Below, one piece after another: positions 26,545 to 34,778 of a stretch of 64,000 nucleotides of DNA. Position 1 is the first letter of the stretch; the number at the start of each line of letters is the position of its first letter. The stretch covers positions 62,001 to 126,000 of the forward strand of contig JBFMHE010000005.1 of the NCBI GenBank assembly GCA_040752355.1, in the 5' to 3' direction. The stretch is from Nitrospirota bacterium. GTDB taxonomy: Bacteria > Nitrospirota > Thermodesulfovibrionia > Thermodesulfovibrionales > Dissulfurispiraceae. The position numbers and the translations under genes are program-made. The notes below the pieces were generated by a model. That model saw only the letters and a program-made list of their open reading frames with translations. It was not told the DNA's origin and made no database searches.

Positions 26545-27795
26545 ATGCAGGTACTCCACGATACCGCTGCCGGCGCTCCGGCAGGCCCCGCGGCCAGCGC
26601 CTCTGATGATAAAGCATGCGGCGCGCCGGCTGCCGGTCCGCTCGAGAGCTGTGTGCGCTGCGGGAGCTGCAAGGCACAGTGCCCTACCTATGCGGAGGAT
26701 GCTGCCGAAGGGATGGGCGCTCGCGGAAGGGTTATGCTCCTCATGCAGCTGGCCGAAGGGGCGCTGGAGCCCTCGGAAACGCTTGAGCACCGGATCTTCA
26801 GCTGCCTTCTCTGCGGCGCCTGCACTGCGTCGTGTCCCCTCGGGGTCGATGTCACCGAGGCGCTGTATGAGGGGAGAGCGCGGCTCAGGAGACTCAGAAA
26901 ATCGAAGGATTTTCTCGGCCTCGGCCTCCGCCTCGGGCTTAAACGCGCGCCGTCGAGCATTAAGGTCCTCAGGTTCTTCCAGGATATGGGCGAGGTCTTC
27001 CCCCTGCACCGCATCCCGCCCTTCAGGCAGCTGAAAGCGCTCGGCATCATTGCACCCGATGCCTCGCTGCGGGACGGGGCTTCGCTCTACAAGGCAGCCA
27101 GGCCGAAGGCGCGGATCGCCGTTTTCGCGGGCTGCACGGTGAATTTCCTTTATCCGCATATCGGGTATGCATTGATACGGAGTCTTAACGCATTGCACTA
27201 CGATGTCGTCCTGCCGAAGGGCGAAGTCTGCTGCGGAGCGCCGCTGCGGGGCCTCGGGTTCGAGGACGATGCGATCGAGATGGCGGAGCGGAATCTCGCG
27301 GTATTCAGAAAGATGAACGTCGAGGCGGTGATCGGGCTCTGCCCTACCTGCGTCCATACTGTCCGGGATGAGTACCGGAAGAGGGGGGGAGACGGGATCG
27401 ACAACGCGGTGGAGGTGGCGCGGTTCTTCAGCGACAAGGCGCCGCAGCTCCACGCTCTCAAAGGCAGGACGGAGGGAGGGCAGCAGATTGTCTACCATGA
27501 GCCCTGCCACTCCCGTTATAGCCTGAGCTCCGGAAAGGAGCCCCAGCGCCTTCTGGCCTCACTGGGAGTCCCGCCCGTCGAGGCAGAGCAGGGCTGCTGT
27601 GGATTCGGAGGCCCTTTTAGGGTATTATATCCGGACCTCGCCGAGGCGCTTCTGGAGAAACGCGCTGCCGCGTACCGGCATGCAGAGGTGATCGCCACTT
27701 CCTGCCCTAATTGCATACTCCAGCTCAGAAGCGGAATGAAGGATAAGAGCATAAAACACCTCATCGAAGTGATCGATGAAACGATAACGGGATAA
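26545..27795 (+). CDS. GlcF-like (Fe-S)-binding CCG-domain oxidoreductase subunit
   Basis: A 416-residue protein with two ferredoxin-type 4Fe-4S sites (CVRCGSCKAQCP and CLLCGACTASCP) and two cysteine-rich CCG domains (CTVNFLYP to CCGAP, and YHEPCHSRYS to GCCGFGG). This is the layout of glycolate oxidase subunit GlcF and lactate dehydrogenase LutA/LldE-type electron-transfer subunits. The FAD subunit GlcD usually lies next to it but is not here. It would pass electrons from a 2-hydroxyacid dehydrogenase to the quinone pool. Confidence 0.82.
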   Translation: MQVLHDTAAGAPAGPAASASDDKACGAPAAGPLESCVRCGSCKAQCPTYAEDAAEGMGARGRVMLLMQLAEGALEPSETLEHRIFSCLLCGACTASCPLGVDVTEALYEGRARLRRLRKSKDFLGLGLRLGLKRAPSSIKVLRFFQDMGEVFPLHRIPPFRQLKALGIIAPDASLRDGASLYKAARPKARIAVFAGCTVNFLYPHIGYALIRSLNALHYDVVLPKGEVCCGAPLRGLGFEDDAIEMAERNLAVFRKMNVEAVIGLCPTCVHTVRDEYRKRGGDGIDNAVEVARFFSDKAPQLHALKGRTEGGQQIVYHEPCHSRYSLSSGKEPQRLLASLGVPPVEAEQGCCGFGGPFRVLYPDLAEALLEKRAAAYRHAEVIATSCPNCILQLRSGMKDKSIKHLIEVIDETITG

Positions 27796-27824
27796 CGGTT
27801 CCGGCATAAGGAGACGGTACGGCG

Positions 27825-28604
27825 ATGAAGAGAAAGACGATTGCGAAAAAGCTCGATATACTCACCCCCCAGAGGCTCGAGAGCGGCGACCGGCCGCAAC
27901 GGATGCGCCTCGAACGGAGGACGAGCTGCGTACGCTGCGGCAAATGCTGCACCGCGAGCAGCCCCTCCCTGATGAAGGAGGATCTGCCGCTGTTCGTGGC
28001 GGGAGTCCTCTCCTGCGATACGACGTATACGATACGCGACGGCGAGCGGGTGCGCTCCCGCCAGGACGGCGCCGTGTATGAATCGTTCACGGAGCTGATA
28101 AAGCTGAAAGAGGGCGAGGGGACGGGCGGCTGCATGTTCTACCGGGGAAAGGAAGGCTGCAGCATCTACGAGCATCGGCCCTCGCAATGCAGGGCCTACA
28201 AGTGCTGGGCCCCCGAAAACCTCTACGAGGGACTGGAAGCATCATCCCTGAAACGGCGCGATCTCTTCGCTTCGGTCGACCTGCTCCTGGAGGTGATGAA
28301 CAAGCACGATGAAAAGTGCTCCTACCGGAGACTCGCCGACGCCTTCGACCGGCTTGCCGGGGGCGACGAGCAGGCGGTCGAGGAGATCATGGATATGCTG
28401 CAGTACGATACCTATGCCAGGCCGTTCCTGCAGGAGAGATTCAGTGTTCCCGAGAGCGCCCTGGACCTGATACTCGGAAGACCGCTCGCGGAGCGGATCG
28501 CTGAGTTCGGCTTCAGAGTCGTTCGGCAAGGAGACGACTACGTTGTGATGCCCATAGAGGATACGCCGGAGAACGAGCCGGGAAAGGAGAAGGAGGCAGA
28601 ATGA
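27825..28604 (+). CDS. YkgJ-family cysteine-cluster protein
   Basis: A 259-residue protein with CVRCGKCC, then [23 protein letters not shown]. This is the CxxCxxCC...C...RPxxCRxY pattern of the YkgJ/UPF0153 zinc- or iron-chelating family (PF03692). The C-terminal 120 residues are helical and acidic. The function is unknown. The stop overlaps the fsa start by four bases, so the genes are co-translated. Confidence 0.8.
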   Translation: MKRKTIAKKLDILTPQRLESGDRPQRMRLERRTSCVRCGKCCTASSPSLMKEDLPLFVAGVLSCDTTYTIRDGERVRSRQDGAVYESFTELIKLKEGEGTGGCMFYRGKEGCSIYEHRPSQCRAYKCWAPENLYEGLEASSLKRRDLFASVDLLLEVMNKHDEKCSYRRLADAFDRLAGGDEQAVEEIMDMLQYDTYARPFLQERFSVPESALDLILGRPLAERIAEFGFRVVRQGDDYVVMPIEDTPENEPGKEKEAE

Positions 28605-29248
28605 AATTTTTTATCGATACCGCTAATATCGAAGAGATCAAGAAGGCCTGGGAGGTCGGTGTGATCGACGGCGTGACGACCAATCCCTCGCTGATCGCCA
28701 AGGAGAAGAGGGAGCCTGTTGCGCTCCTCAGGGAGATATGCGGCATCGTCGACGGTCCTATCAGCGCCGAGGTGATCGGGCTCACGGCCGAGGGGATGGT
28801 GAACGAGGCTGAGGAGCTCGCCAGGATCCACGAGAATATCGTCGTCAAGATCCCCATGACCGAGGACGGGCTCAGGGCGGTGAAGCGCCTTGCGGCAGCG
28901 GGAATCAAGACGAATGTCACGCTCATCTTTTCCCCGAGCCAGGCGCTCCTCGCGGCCAAGGCGGGAGCGACCTATGTGAGCCCCTTCGTCGGGAGGCTCG
29001 ACGATATAAGCCATGTCGGCATGGACATCATCGACGATATCAGGGTGATCTTCGAGAACTATATGTTCACCACCGAGATCATCGTCGCGAGCATCAGGAA
29101 CCCGCTCCATGTGGTCGAGGCTGCGAAGATCGGCGCCGACGTCGCCACCATCCCCTACAGCGTCATCGCCCAGCTCGCCAGGCACCCGCTCACGGATATC
29201 GGCATAGAGAAGTTCCTCAAGGATTGGGAGAAAGTGCAGGGGAAATGA
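28601..29248 (+). CDS. fsa: Fructose-6-phosphate aldolase / TalC-type transaldolase
   Basis: A 215-residue short transaldolase-family TIM barrel. It begins [35 protein letters not shown], has the Schiff-base Lys in [12 protein letters not shown], and [31 protein letters not shown]. The length of about 215 is that of the FSA/TalC subfamily rather than full transaldolases (about 310). It cleaves or forms fructose-6-phosphate (dihydroxyacetone plus glyceraldehyde-3-phosphate), or acts as a transaldolase. Shine-Dalgarno AGGAGG. Confidence 0.92.
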   Translation: MKFFIDTANIEEIKKAWEVGVIDGVTTNPSLIAKEKREPVALLREICGIVDGPISAEVIGLTAEGMVNEAEELARIHENIVVKIPMTEDGLRAVKRLAAAGIKTNVTLIFSPSQALLAAKAGATYVSPFVGRLDDISHVGMDIIDDIRVIFENYMFTTEIIVASIRNPLHVVEAAKIGADVATIPYSVIAQLARHPLTDIGIEKFLKDWEKVQGK

Positions 29249-29493
29249 GTGACGAGTGGGTCGAGGTCTTCGTCACCGCCGATGCTCTCGAAGCGGAGAT
29301 GATCAAGGACCTCCTCGAGAGCGGCGATATCCCGGTTGCGCTCCGGTCCTCCAAGATACGCCCCTATCCGGTCAATATCGGCAAGATCGGGGAGATACGG
29401 ATACTCGTCAGAAAGTCCGATAAAGAGGTCGCGGAGCAGGTGATCAACGGGATGCCGCCGGGTGATACGCAGGGGGAATCCCAGGGCTCATGA
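29245..29493 (+). CDS. DUF2007-type small protein
   Basis: An 82-residue protein: [33 protein letters not shown], then [20 protein letters not shown]. This matches the ferredoxin-like DUF2007 fold (putative signal-transducing protein). The ATG overlaps the fsa stop (ATGA), and its own stop overlaps the next gene, so it is part of a tightly coupled operon. The function is unknown. Confidence 0.75.
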   Translation: MSDEWVEVFVTADALEAEMIKDLLESGDIPVALRSSKIRPYPVNIGKIGEIRILVRKSDKEVAEQVINGMPPGDTQGESQGS

Positions 29494-29696
29494 GAGACCA
29501 GGGGACGATACTCATCAACAACGCGCGAGCTATCGCGCAGGAGACGGGCAGCCATATCGATGGTTTCTCAAATCCATACTTTTCCGAGGATAGGAACATC
29601 GTCGTCGTCTCCGAGAGCACCGGGAGGGTGACGCTCTTCGAGGAGGGGCGGGTCATCTCGACCCTCGAGCCGGTCATCAGCAGGCGGCTCGTCTAG
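29490..29696 (+). CDS. Small unidentified protein, possibly related to a DAC-domain segment
   Basis: A 68-residue protein, last gene of the ykgJ-fsa operon, starting in an ATGA overlap. GTILINNARAIAQETGSHIDGF and NIVVVSESTGRVTLFEEGRVI are its most ordered parts. The second recalls the VVSEETG turn of diadenylate cyclase (DisA_N/CdaA) domains. The protein is far too short for a full cyclase, so this is only a resemblance. I do not recognise it otherwise. Confidence 0.6.
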   Translation: MRDQGTILINNARAIAQETGSHIDGFSNPYFSEDRNIVVVSESTGRVTLFEEGRVISTLEPVISRRLV

Positions 29697-29715
29697 CCGT
29701 CGTATTCAGCGACGG
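29697..29715. terminator. Short hairpin between convergent fsa operon and lexA
   Basis: CCGTCG (29697-29702) and CGACGG (29710-29715) form a 6-bp stem in the 25-bp convergent gap. There is no T-run. It is a weak bidirectional terminator candidate. Confidence 0.35.
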
Positions 29716-29721
29716 ACTGCA

Positions 29722-30321
29722 TTACAGCTTCCGGATCACGCCGATCACCTTACCGGCTACCACCACCTCATCGGCATCGTAACGCACCGGCTTCATGGTC
29801 TTGTTTTCGGGCTTGAGGAGCACGGTGTGCTTCTCCTTGAAGACCCTCTTCACCGTCGCCTCATCGCCGACGAGGACCACGCCGATCTCGCCGCTCTCGA
29901 TGGTGCGCTGCTGTTTGACGATGACATAGTCGCCTTCGAAGATGCCCGCCTCGACCATGCTGTCTCCGGTCACCCGCAAGCAAAAGGAGTCCGCTGCTGG
30001 GAAGAGCGACGCATCGACGAGCAGATGGGCATCGACGTCCTCTGCTGCCAGGACAGGCCTCCCGGCCCGTATGGTTCCTGCAACGGGAAGCAGGGAGCCT
30101 TCCCGAGGGGTGAAGCCGACGATCTCGATCCCCCGCGAGATAGCGGGATTGAGGCGGATAAAGCCCTTTCTCTCGAGGGCCCGCAGGTGTCCCCGGGCTG
30201 CAGCCCAGAGAAAGCCGAAATGCTCCCCGATCTCCCGCACCGTAGGCGGGTAACCGTTCTTCTTAACGGAGGAGACGAGGAAATCGAGCACCTTTTTCTG
30301 CTGGACAGTGAGCTCTTTCAT
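29722..30321 (-). CDS. lexA: LexA repressor, SOS response
   Basis: A 199-residue LexA: winged helix N-terminus (MKELTVQQKKVLDFLVSSV, NGYPPTVREIGEHFGF), self-cleavage site Ala86-Gly87, catalytic Ser121 in TGDSM and Lys158 in ATVKRV. The recognition-helix region FLWAAARGHLRALERKG differs from that of Escherichia coli, suggesting another operator. A perfect inverted repeat and a promoter sit directly on the start codon, so the gene is probably autoregulated. No Shine-Dalgarno is present; the mRNA should start 2-4 nt before the ATG. Confidence 0.95.
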   Translation of the reverse strand: MKELTVQQKKVLDFLVSSVKKNGYPPTVREIGEHFGFLWAAARGHLRALERKGFIRLNPAISRGIEIVGFTPREGSLLPVAGTIRAGRPVLAAEDVDAHLLVDASLFPAADSFCLRVTGDSMVEAGIFEGDYVIVKQQRTIESGEIGVVLVGDEATVKRVFKEKHTVLLKPENKTMKPVRYDADEVVVAGKVIGVIRKL

Positions 30322-30322
30322 A

Positions 30323-30336
30323 TATACATTTGTATA
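30323..30336. promoter_or_regulatory. Putative LexA operator at lexA
   Basis: TATAC-ATTT-GTATA, a perfect 5+4+5 inverted repeat that overlaps the lexA -10 box and ends one base before the start codon. Neither the enterobacterial CTGT-N8-ACAG nor the GAAC-N4-GTTC box is present. Confidence 0.55.
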
Positions 30337-30358
30337 CTAAGAGGCGGGCGCCTGTCAA
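30331..30358 (-). promoter_or_regulatory. Sigma-70 promoter of lexA
   Basis: Minus strand TTGACA (30358-30353), a 16-bp spacer, and TATACA (30336-30331). The predicted start is 2-4 nt before the ATG at 30321. Confidence 0.65.
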
Positions 30359-30371
30359 GATGAGGCGCGGT

Positions 30372-30401
30372 TTGGCATACGCGCCGGTAGGTAATTAGAA
30401 T
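30372..30401 (+). promoter_or_regulatory. Sigma-70 promoter of glycosyltransferase 9 gene
   Basis: TTGGCA (30372-30377), an 18-bp spacer, and TAGAAT (30396-30401), divergent from the lexA promoter. Confidence 0.4.
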
Positions 30402-30432
30402 AAAGCAGTACGTGTTTGCGTTCAGGAGGGCT

Positions 30433-31431
30433 ATGGCGGAGCGACTCTTCATTCACCACGACGGCGCGCTCGGGGACGTGCTGCTTTCGCTCCCTGCCTT
30501 CTCCCTGCTGGGAGGGGGAGGAGAGCGTCTTCATCTGGCGGGGAGACCGGATGTCGCGGGCTTTTTGCAGACTGCCGGGGTCGTTGCCGGGGCTCACGAC
30601 AGCGGCAGCAGCCTGTTCTCGTCGCTGTATGCCGGGAGGCCGGATAATGCGGCGAAGGCCTTCTTTGCAGGATTCGATAGGGCTGTTGTTTTTACCAGGG
30701 GCCGCGATGCGGTGTTCGTCGAGACGCTGCGGTCGCTGCTCCCGCGTACCGCGGTCGTGACTACGATTCCCCCGGAAGGAGAGCGGATGCATGTCTCTGC
30801 GTTCCGCATGCAGCAGATAGCAGCGCCCGGACGATACCGGCACCGGGGTCTGCCGAGTTGCGCGCTTGAAATTCCCGCACCGTTCAAGGAGAGGGCACGG
30901 GCATTGCTCGCCCGCAAGGGCTATGACGGCAGGAGCAGGCTGGTAGCGATGCATCCCGGGAGCGGGGGGAGACGAAAGTGCTGGCCCTTCGAGAGTTTCA
31001 TCAGCCTTGCTGCGCATATCAGGGCTGCCGGCGACTTCTTTTTCGTCTTTCTCTCGGGACCCGCCGAGGAGAGCGCGGCGACGGCGGCGCTCGCGGTCTA
31101 TGCGGAGAGCAACCCCGGCGTCCTCCATGTCCCTGGTGAAGAGCTGGCCATAGTCGCCGCCCTGCTGCAGTCGTGCTCGCTCTACATAGGAAACGACTCG
31201 GGCATAACCCATCTGGCTGCCGCAGCCGGCGGGAAGGTGCTCGCCCTCTTCGGCCCCACCGACCCGGGGCTCTGGAGCCCTCCCGGAGATCATGTCCGGG
31301 TCGTGGCCTCCGGGCATGCGTGCGCTCCCTGCGGTCTGCAACCGCTGCACCGAGTACAGGAATGCGGGCAGGAGTGCCTCAGAGATATCGGCGTGGGGCG
31401 GGTGATGGACGCGATCGGCGCCTTTGCATAG
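30433..31431 (+). CDS. Glycosyltransferase family 9 (heptosyltransferase-like)
   Basis: A 332-residue GT-B transferase. LFIHHDGALGDVLLSLPAF is the N-terminal acceptor motif (GD.L...P), HPGSGGRRKCWPFESFISLAAH is the inter-domain motif, and YIGNDSGITHLAAAAGGKVLALFGPTDPGLWSP binds the nucleotide sugar in ADP-heptose:LPS heptosyltransferases. It probably builds the LPS inner core. The ATG at 30433 has AGGAGG close by; an upstream in-frame GTG at 30412 is possible. It is divergent from lexA. Confidence 0.85.
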   Translation: MAERLFIHHDGALGDVLLSLPAFSLLGGGGERLHLAGRPDVAGFLQTAGVVAGAHDSGSSLFSSLYAGRPDNAAKAFFAGFDRAVVFTRGRDAVFVETLRSLLPRTAVVTTIPPEGERMHVSAFRMQQIAAPGRYRHRGLPSCALEIPAPFKERARALLARKGYDGRSRLVAMHPGSGGRRKCWPFESFISLAAHIRAAGDFFFVFLSGPAEESAATAALAVYAESNPGVLHVPGEELAIVAALLQSCSLYIGNDSGITHLAAAAGGKVLALFGPTDPGLWSPPGDHVRVVASGHACAPCGLQPLHRVQECGQECLRDIGVGRVMDAIGAFA

Positions 31432-31460
31432 CCTCGACGCCGCGTCCGCAGGGGGACAGC

Positions 31461-31949
31461 TTAAAGTCGTGCGCCGATGCCGACGCCGAACGATATCGGC
31501 AGGGAGCGGTACCCTCTGGGCTCGATCAGATGGATCTCTCTGCCTCTCATCATCAGGTAGGGATAATCGATCTCATCGAGACGGCGCGTCTGCCTTCCGA
31601 TAACTTCTCCTGCAACGGTTATCTCTTTCCCGCGCGAATAGATCGCGGTGTCGAGGTAGCCGCCGTACAGGACAAGGAACCTGCCGTACGAGGCATCCAC
31701 GTCTTCGGGCCTGCCCCGGCTGTCGAGGGGCTTCTGCACCACTTCGATGTAGGTCCCCTCTTTCGTGTTTTTGGAGCCGACGATGACGCCCCCGAGTATG
31801 ACGACCTCGCCCTTGTACGCATCGGGGTTGCCGAGGAGCGTTGCCGGGGGGACATCCCGCGCCTTGTCCCGCAGGCTATCGGAAACGACATGCGCACAAC
31901 CGGCGAGGAACAGGACTCCCAGAACCATGATGAGCACGTGGCGCTTCAT
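31461..31949 (-). CDS. slp: Slp-family outer-membrane lipoprotein
   Basis: A 162-residue protein with a lipoprotein signal (MVLGVLFLAGC). The Slp-type body starts AHVVSDSLRDKARDVPPATLLGNPDAYKGEVVILGGVIVG and contains TYIEVVQKPLDSRGRP, as in the starvation-inducible Slp/YeaY family of outer-membrane lipoproteins. The frame is open 16 codons upstream, but the ATG at 31949 gives the signal peptide. TATAAT lies only 6 nt before it, and no ribosome site is seen. Confidence 0.85.
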   Translation of the reverse strand: MKRHVLIMVLGVLFLAGCAHVVSDSLRDKARDVPPATLLGNPDAYKGEVVILGGVIVGSKNTKEGTYIEVVQKPLDSRGRPEDVDASYGRFLVLYGGYLDTAIYSRGKEITVAGEVIGRQTRRLDEIDYPYLMMRGREIHLIEPRGYRSLPISFGVGIGARL

Positions 31950-31955
31950 GAGGTA

Positions 31956-31984
31956 ATTATAGCCGAATTCACAGTGCAAGTATA
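31956..31984 (-). promoter_or_regulatory. Promoter of slp-like gene
   Basis: Minus-strand TATAAT (31961-31956) lies 6 nt before the ATG. The hexamer 17 bp upstream (31984-31979, TATACT) is only a partial -35. Confidence 0.5.
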
Positions 31985-32067
31985 TCGCCGGTCTCATCGC
32001 TTACAATGCTGCGGAAAATCACGTATAGTAGTTTTAGGAGGGCCGGAATGAGAAAGGAGGGCATGCT

Positions 32068-32829
32068 ATGAAGCTCCGGGAGAAAGTGGCGCTGGTGACC
32101 GGCGGAGGGCAGGGGATCGGCAAGGCCATCGTGAAGCGGTTCCTCGAGGAAGGGGCGGGCGTCGTCGTCGCGGACGTCGACGAAGAGGCGGGAAGAGAGA
32201 CCGAGCAGGAGCTCTCCGGCATCGGCTCCCTCGCATTCGTGCCTGCCGATGTGGCGGTCGAAAAGGATGTGGAACATGCCGTAGCGCAGACAGCGGCCCG
32301 GTTCGGGAGGCTCGACATCCTCATCAATAATGCCGGCATCTTCTCCAGCGCTCCCCTGGAGCGGCTTTCCCTCGATGCATGGAACCGGATCATCGCCGTG
32401 AATCTTACCGGAGCGTTCCTTTGCGCCAAGCATGCCGCCCCTCTGCTCAGGGAGCGCGGCGGCGCGATCGTGAATATCGCTTCTACGCGGGCATTGATGT
32501 CGGAGCCCCATACCGAGGCGTATGCCGCATCCAAAGGAGGCGTGGTCGCCCTGACGCATGCGCTCGCCGTGAGCCTTGGCCCCGCCATACGGGCGAACTG
32601 CATCAGCCCGGGGTGGATAGAGGTGAGCGGGTGGAAAAGGCGGAGCGCCAGGCATGCTGCGTCGCTCAGGGAGGCGGACCACCGTCAGCATCCTGCCGGA
32701 AGAGTAGGAGCACCCGAGGATATTGCGTCATTGACGCTCTACCTTGTCTCTGAAGAGGCCTCTTTTGTCACCGGAGCCAACTTCGTTGCCGACGGCGGCA
32801 TGACGAGAAAGATGCTGTATATCGAGTGA
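32068..32829 (+). CDS. SDR-family oxidoreductase (glucose/ribitol dehydrogenase type)
   Basis: A 253-residue classical short-chain dehydrogenase. It has the Rossmann glycine motif TGGGQGIG, NNAG, the catalytic Ser in NIASTRA, YAASK, and the C-terminal NFVADGGMTRKM. The acidic residue after beta-2 (ADVDEE) favours NAD(H). Substrate unknown; FabG-like and sugar dehydrogenases share this pattern. Ribosome site AAGGAGG. It stands alone between slp (divergent) and the secreted-protein island. Confidence 0.85.
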   Translation: MKLREKVALVTGGGQGIGKAIVKRFLEEGAGVVVADVDEEAGRETEQELSGIGSLAFVPADVAVEKDVEHAVAQTAARFGRLDILINNAGIFSSAPLERLSLDAWNRIIAVNLTGAFLCAKHAAPLLRERGGAIVNIASTRALMSEPHTEAYAASKGGVVALTHALAVSLGPAIRANCISPGWIEVSGWKRRSARHAASLREADHRQHPAGRVGAPEDIASLTLYLVSEEASFVTGANFVADGGMTRKMLYIE

Positions 32830-33067
32830 GTCACTGTAAGCATAGGGCATTCCGGAGCTCCACGATGAGCCGGTGCAGCGCTGTTACATGGCACAGTCTT
32901 GTGCCGGTACAGGTGTGTGTCATGTCTCACTGTATGTTGATGCAAGCGGGTAAGGAACTTTTTTTACCCCGGCAGCGCTTTCCCTCCTCATTCCGGCCAA
33001 AGTCGGGTGCAATACCAAACGGATAGTATGGTCTGCTCCGCGAGCGCTCGGGCGGGCATGCCGATTC
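32830..33067. other. Non-coding interval with hairpins
   Basis: This region up to the sigma-54 site, together with 33084-33130 (a 301-bp gap in all), holds no convincing gene. GGCAC-GTGCC (about 32889-32904) and GGGTAA-TTTACCC (about 32948-32970) form small hairpins; the second could end SDR transcription. Confidence 0.4.
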
Positions 33068-33083
33068 TGGCATACAAGTTGCA
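33068..33083 (+). promoter_or_regulatory. Sigma-54 (-24/-12) promoter
   Basis: TGGCATACAAGTTGCA matches the TGGCAC-N5-TTGCA consensus with exact GG/GC spacing. It lies 48 bp before the first (S/T)xRG protein gene. Confidence 0.7.
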
Positions 33084-33130
33084 GCTATACGATTCAGGAA
33101 ACCAAAAAACCGAAAAAAAGGAGGAAATGT

Positions 33131-33847
33131 ATGAAAGGTGTAAAGCGTCTGCTTGCGGTAGCGCTGATAGCGCTTATGGTAACAGCAGTTCCCTCACTGG
33201 TAGTTTACGCCAACGGCACGGCCTCATCGATGGGCGCGTCGGACAGCAGCACCAGGGGAGCAGCGACGGATGTCCCTTCCGGGTCTGACGGGGTACTGCA
33301 CGATGTCCCTGCCGAGACTATGGAAAGAGGAGCCACGGCTCCCCCCAATGAGGGACAGGTAGGCGGGATGGGATACGGCAGCGCTCCCGGGTATCCTCCG
33401 GCATCGGGACCCGGAAATGTGCCTCCCTTTATGGAGGAGAGCGGCGCGACGAGGGGAGAGGACACACAGAACGGAACGACGAGGGGCGGCGACACCTCTG
33501 GAAGCATGGGCGGAACTGCGGGTACTGCCGACTCGATGAGAGGATCCGGCATGCAGCAGGATCGGTCCATGATGCAAGACCGGTCGATGATGCAGGACCA
33601 GTCCATGCAGCGCGGCGCAGCAGCGGACGCATCCATGAGAGGAGATTTCCGGAGCTCGTACCAGCAGGGATACTCCGAGGGCTTCACCGACGGCTTCGGC
33701 AAGAGCGAGGCGCAGCACGGTTCCATGATGGGAGCCCCGAGGGGAGACATGAGAGGCGCCGGCATCGGGGACTTCACATCGCAGCATGGATGGATCCAGG
33801 GATACCAGGACGGCTATACGCAAGGTTTCAAAATGGGATTGCAGTAA
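33131..33847 (+). CDS. Secreted (S/T)xRG-motif protein 1
   Basis: A 238-residue protein with a Sec signal peptide (LLAVALIALMVTAVPSLVVYA). The mature part is low-complexity, with scattered STRG, ATRG, TTRGGD, SMRG and MQRG tetrads and an internal repeat SMMQDRSMMQDQSM. The C-terminus has YxxGYxxGF blocks (YQQGYSEGFTDGFGKSEAQHG and GYQDGYTQGFKMG). Ribosome site AAGGAGG; sigma-54 promoter upstream. I know no named family. It is a paralogue of the next gene, with which it shares 167 identical bases. It is probably a periplasmic or surface protein. Confidence 0.72.
   Translation: MKGVKRLLAVALIALMVTAVPSLVVYANGTASSMGASDSSTRGAATDVPSGSDGVLHDVPAETMERGATAPPNEGQVGGMGYGSAPGYPPASGPGNVPPFMEESGATRGEDTQNGTTRGGDTSGSMGGTAGTADSMRGSGMQQDRSMMQDRSMMQDQSMQRGAAADASMRGDFRSSYQQGYSEGFTDGFGKSEAQHGSMMGAPRGDMRGAGIGDFTSQHGWIQGYQDGYTQGFKMGLQ
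33554..33720 (+). repeat. 167-bp perfect direct repeat, copy 1
   Basis: Base-for-base identical to 34383-34549. It lies in phase in both genes and encodes the SMMQDRSM to GKSEAQHG segment. Flanking coding sequence is much less similar. Confidence 0.9.
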
Positions 33848-34019
33848 CGTGTCTGTTCAGCGCAGTAACCACTACCGAGAATAACCGCCTCGATCCCTCA
33901 ACAAGGCCTGAACACAACCAGCAGAAGCCCGCACTCACGGTGAGTGATTCTCTACTCCCCTAAGGATTCCAAACCAGCGGCTTTTACAACAAACTCTACC
34001 TGAGGAAGGAGACCCTATC

Positions 34020-34682
34020 ATGAAGAGAGCTGAGCAAGTGCTCATAGTTGCCATTACTGTGTTTGCCGTTGCGGTGCTGTCATCCCTGACGGCATATGCC
34101 GAGTGGACCGACAAGGGCTGCATCGGAGGGCCGGACAGCAGCACGAGAACGAATATATCGGCTGTATCGACGAGAGGCGGAAATGCCTCCGGTGAAACGT
34201 CGCCCGGCATTCAGCACAATGTCCCTGCTGAAACGCAGAGAGTGGAAGACGGCGCAACCCGGGGCACTGATGTCGGCGCTGCCGGGTATGGCAGCGCTCC
34301 CGGGTATCCCCCGACGGCGCAGCCGGGCAATGTTCCTCCGTTCAATGCACCGGCTGACAGTTCGATGCGGGGCTCCGGCGCACAGCAGGATCGGTCCATG
34401 ATGCAAGACCGGTCGATGATGCAGGACCAGTCCATGCAGCGCGGCGCAGCAGCGGACGCATCCATGAGAGGAGATTTCCGGAGCTCGTACCAGCAGGGAT
34501 ACTCCGAGGGCTTCACCGACGGCTTCGGCAAGAGCGAGGCGCAGCACGGGGACTTAGGGGCGGCTACACGGGGAGGCATGATGAGAGGCCACCCGATAAG
34601 CGAGGCGCAGAAGGGGTGGCTGAAAGGCTACCGGGACGGCTACCGGGAGGGCTTCAAGGCCGGGGCGCCCGGACTCCAGTAA
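34020..34682 (+). CDS. Secreted (S/T)xRG-motif protein 2
   Basis: A 220-residue paralogue of the preceding protein. It has a signal peptide (VLIVAITVFAVAVLSSLTAYA), then a region with STRGGN, ATRGTD, SMRG and ATRGGM, the shared identical block, and a C-terminal GWLKGYRDGYREGFKAG. Ribosome site GAGGAAGGAG. A small CACTCAC-GTGAGTG inverted repeat lies upstream, but no sigma-54 site, so it may be read through from gene 1 or have its own promoter. Function unknown. Confidence 0.72.
   Translation: MKRAEQVLIVAITVFAVAVLSSLTAYAEWTDKGCIGGPDSSTRTNISAVSTRGGNASGETSPGIQHNVPAETQRVEDGATRGTDVGAAGYGSAPGYPPTAQPGNVPPFNAPADSSMRGSGAQQDRSMMQDRSMMQDQSMQRGAAADASMRGDFRSSYQQGYSEGFTDGFGKSEAQHGDLGAATRGGMMRGHPISEAQKGWLKGYRDGYREGFKAGAPGLQ
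34383..34549 (+). repeat. 167-bp perfect direct repeat, copy 2
   Basis: Identical to 33554-33720, 829 bp apart, in the same reading frame. Confidence 0.9.
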
Positions 34683-34778
34683 GCCGTGATATTCACCCGC
34701 GGGGCGGCGCGAGAGACCGCCGCAAGATAGCGGATAACACGGTATGCGACAATATAACGTGGTTATCAAAACCATGAA

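Noticed and set aside
31173-32051. A 292-codon plus-strand frame opposite slp.
   Set aside because: Overlaps the glycosyltransferase end and the slp-like gene in other frames; no start signal or domain.
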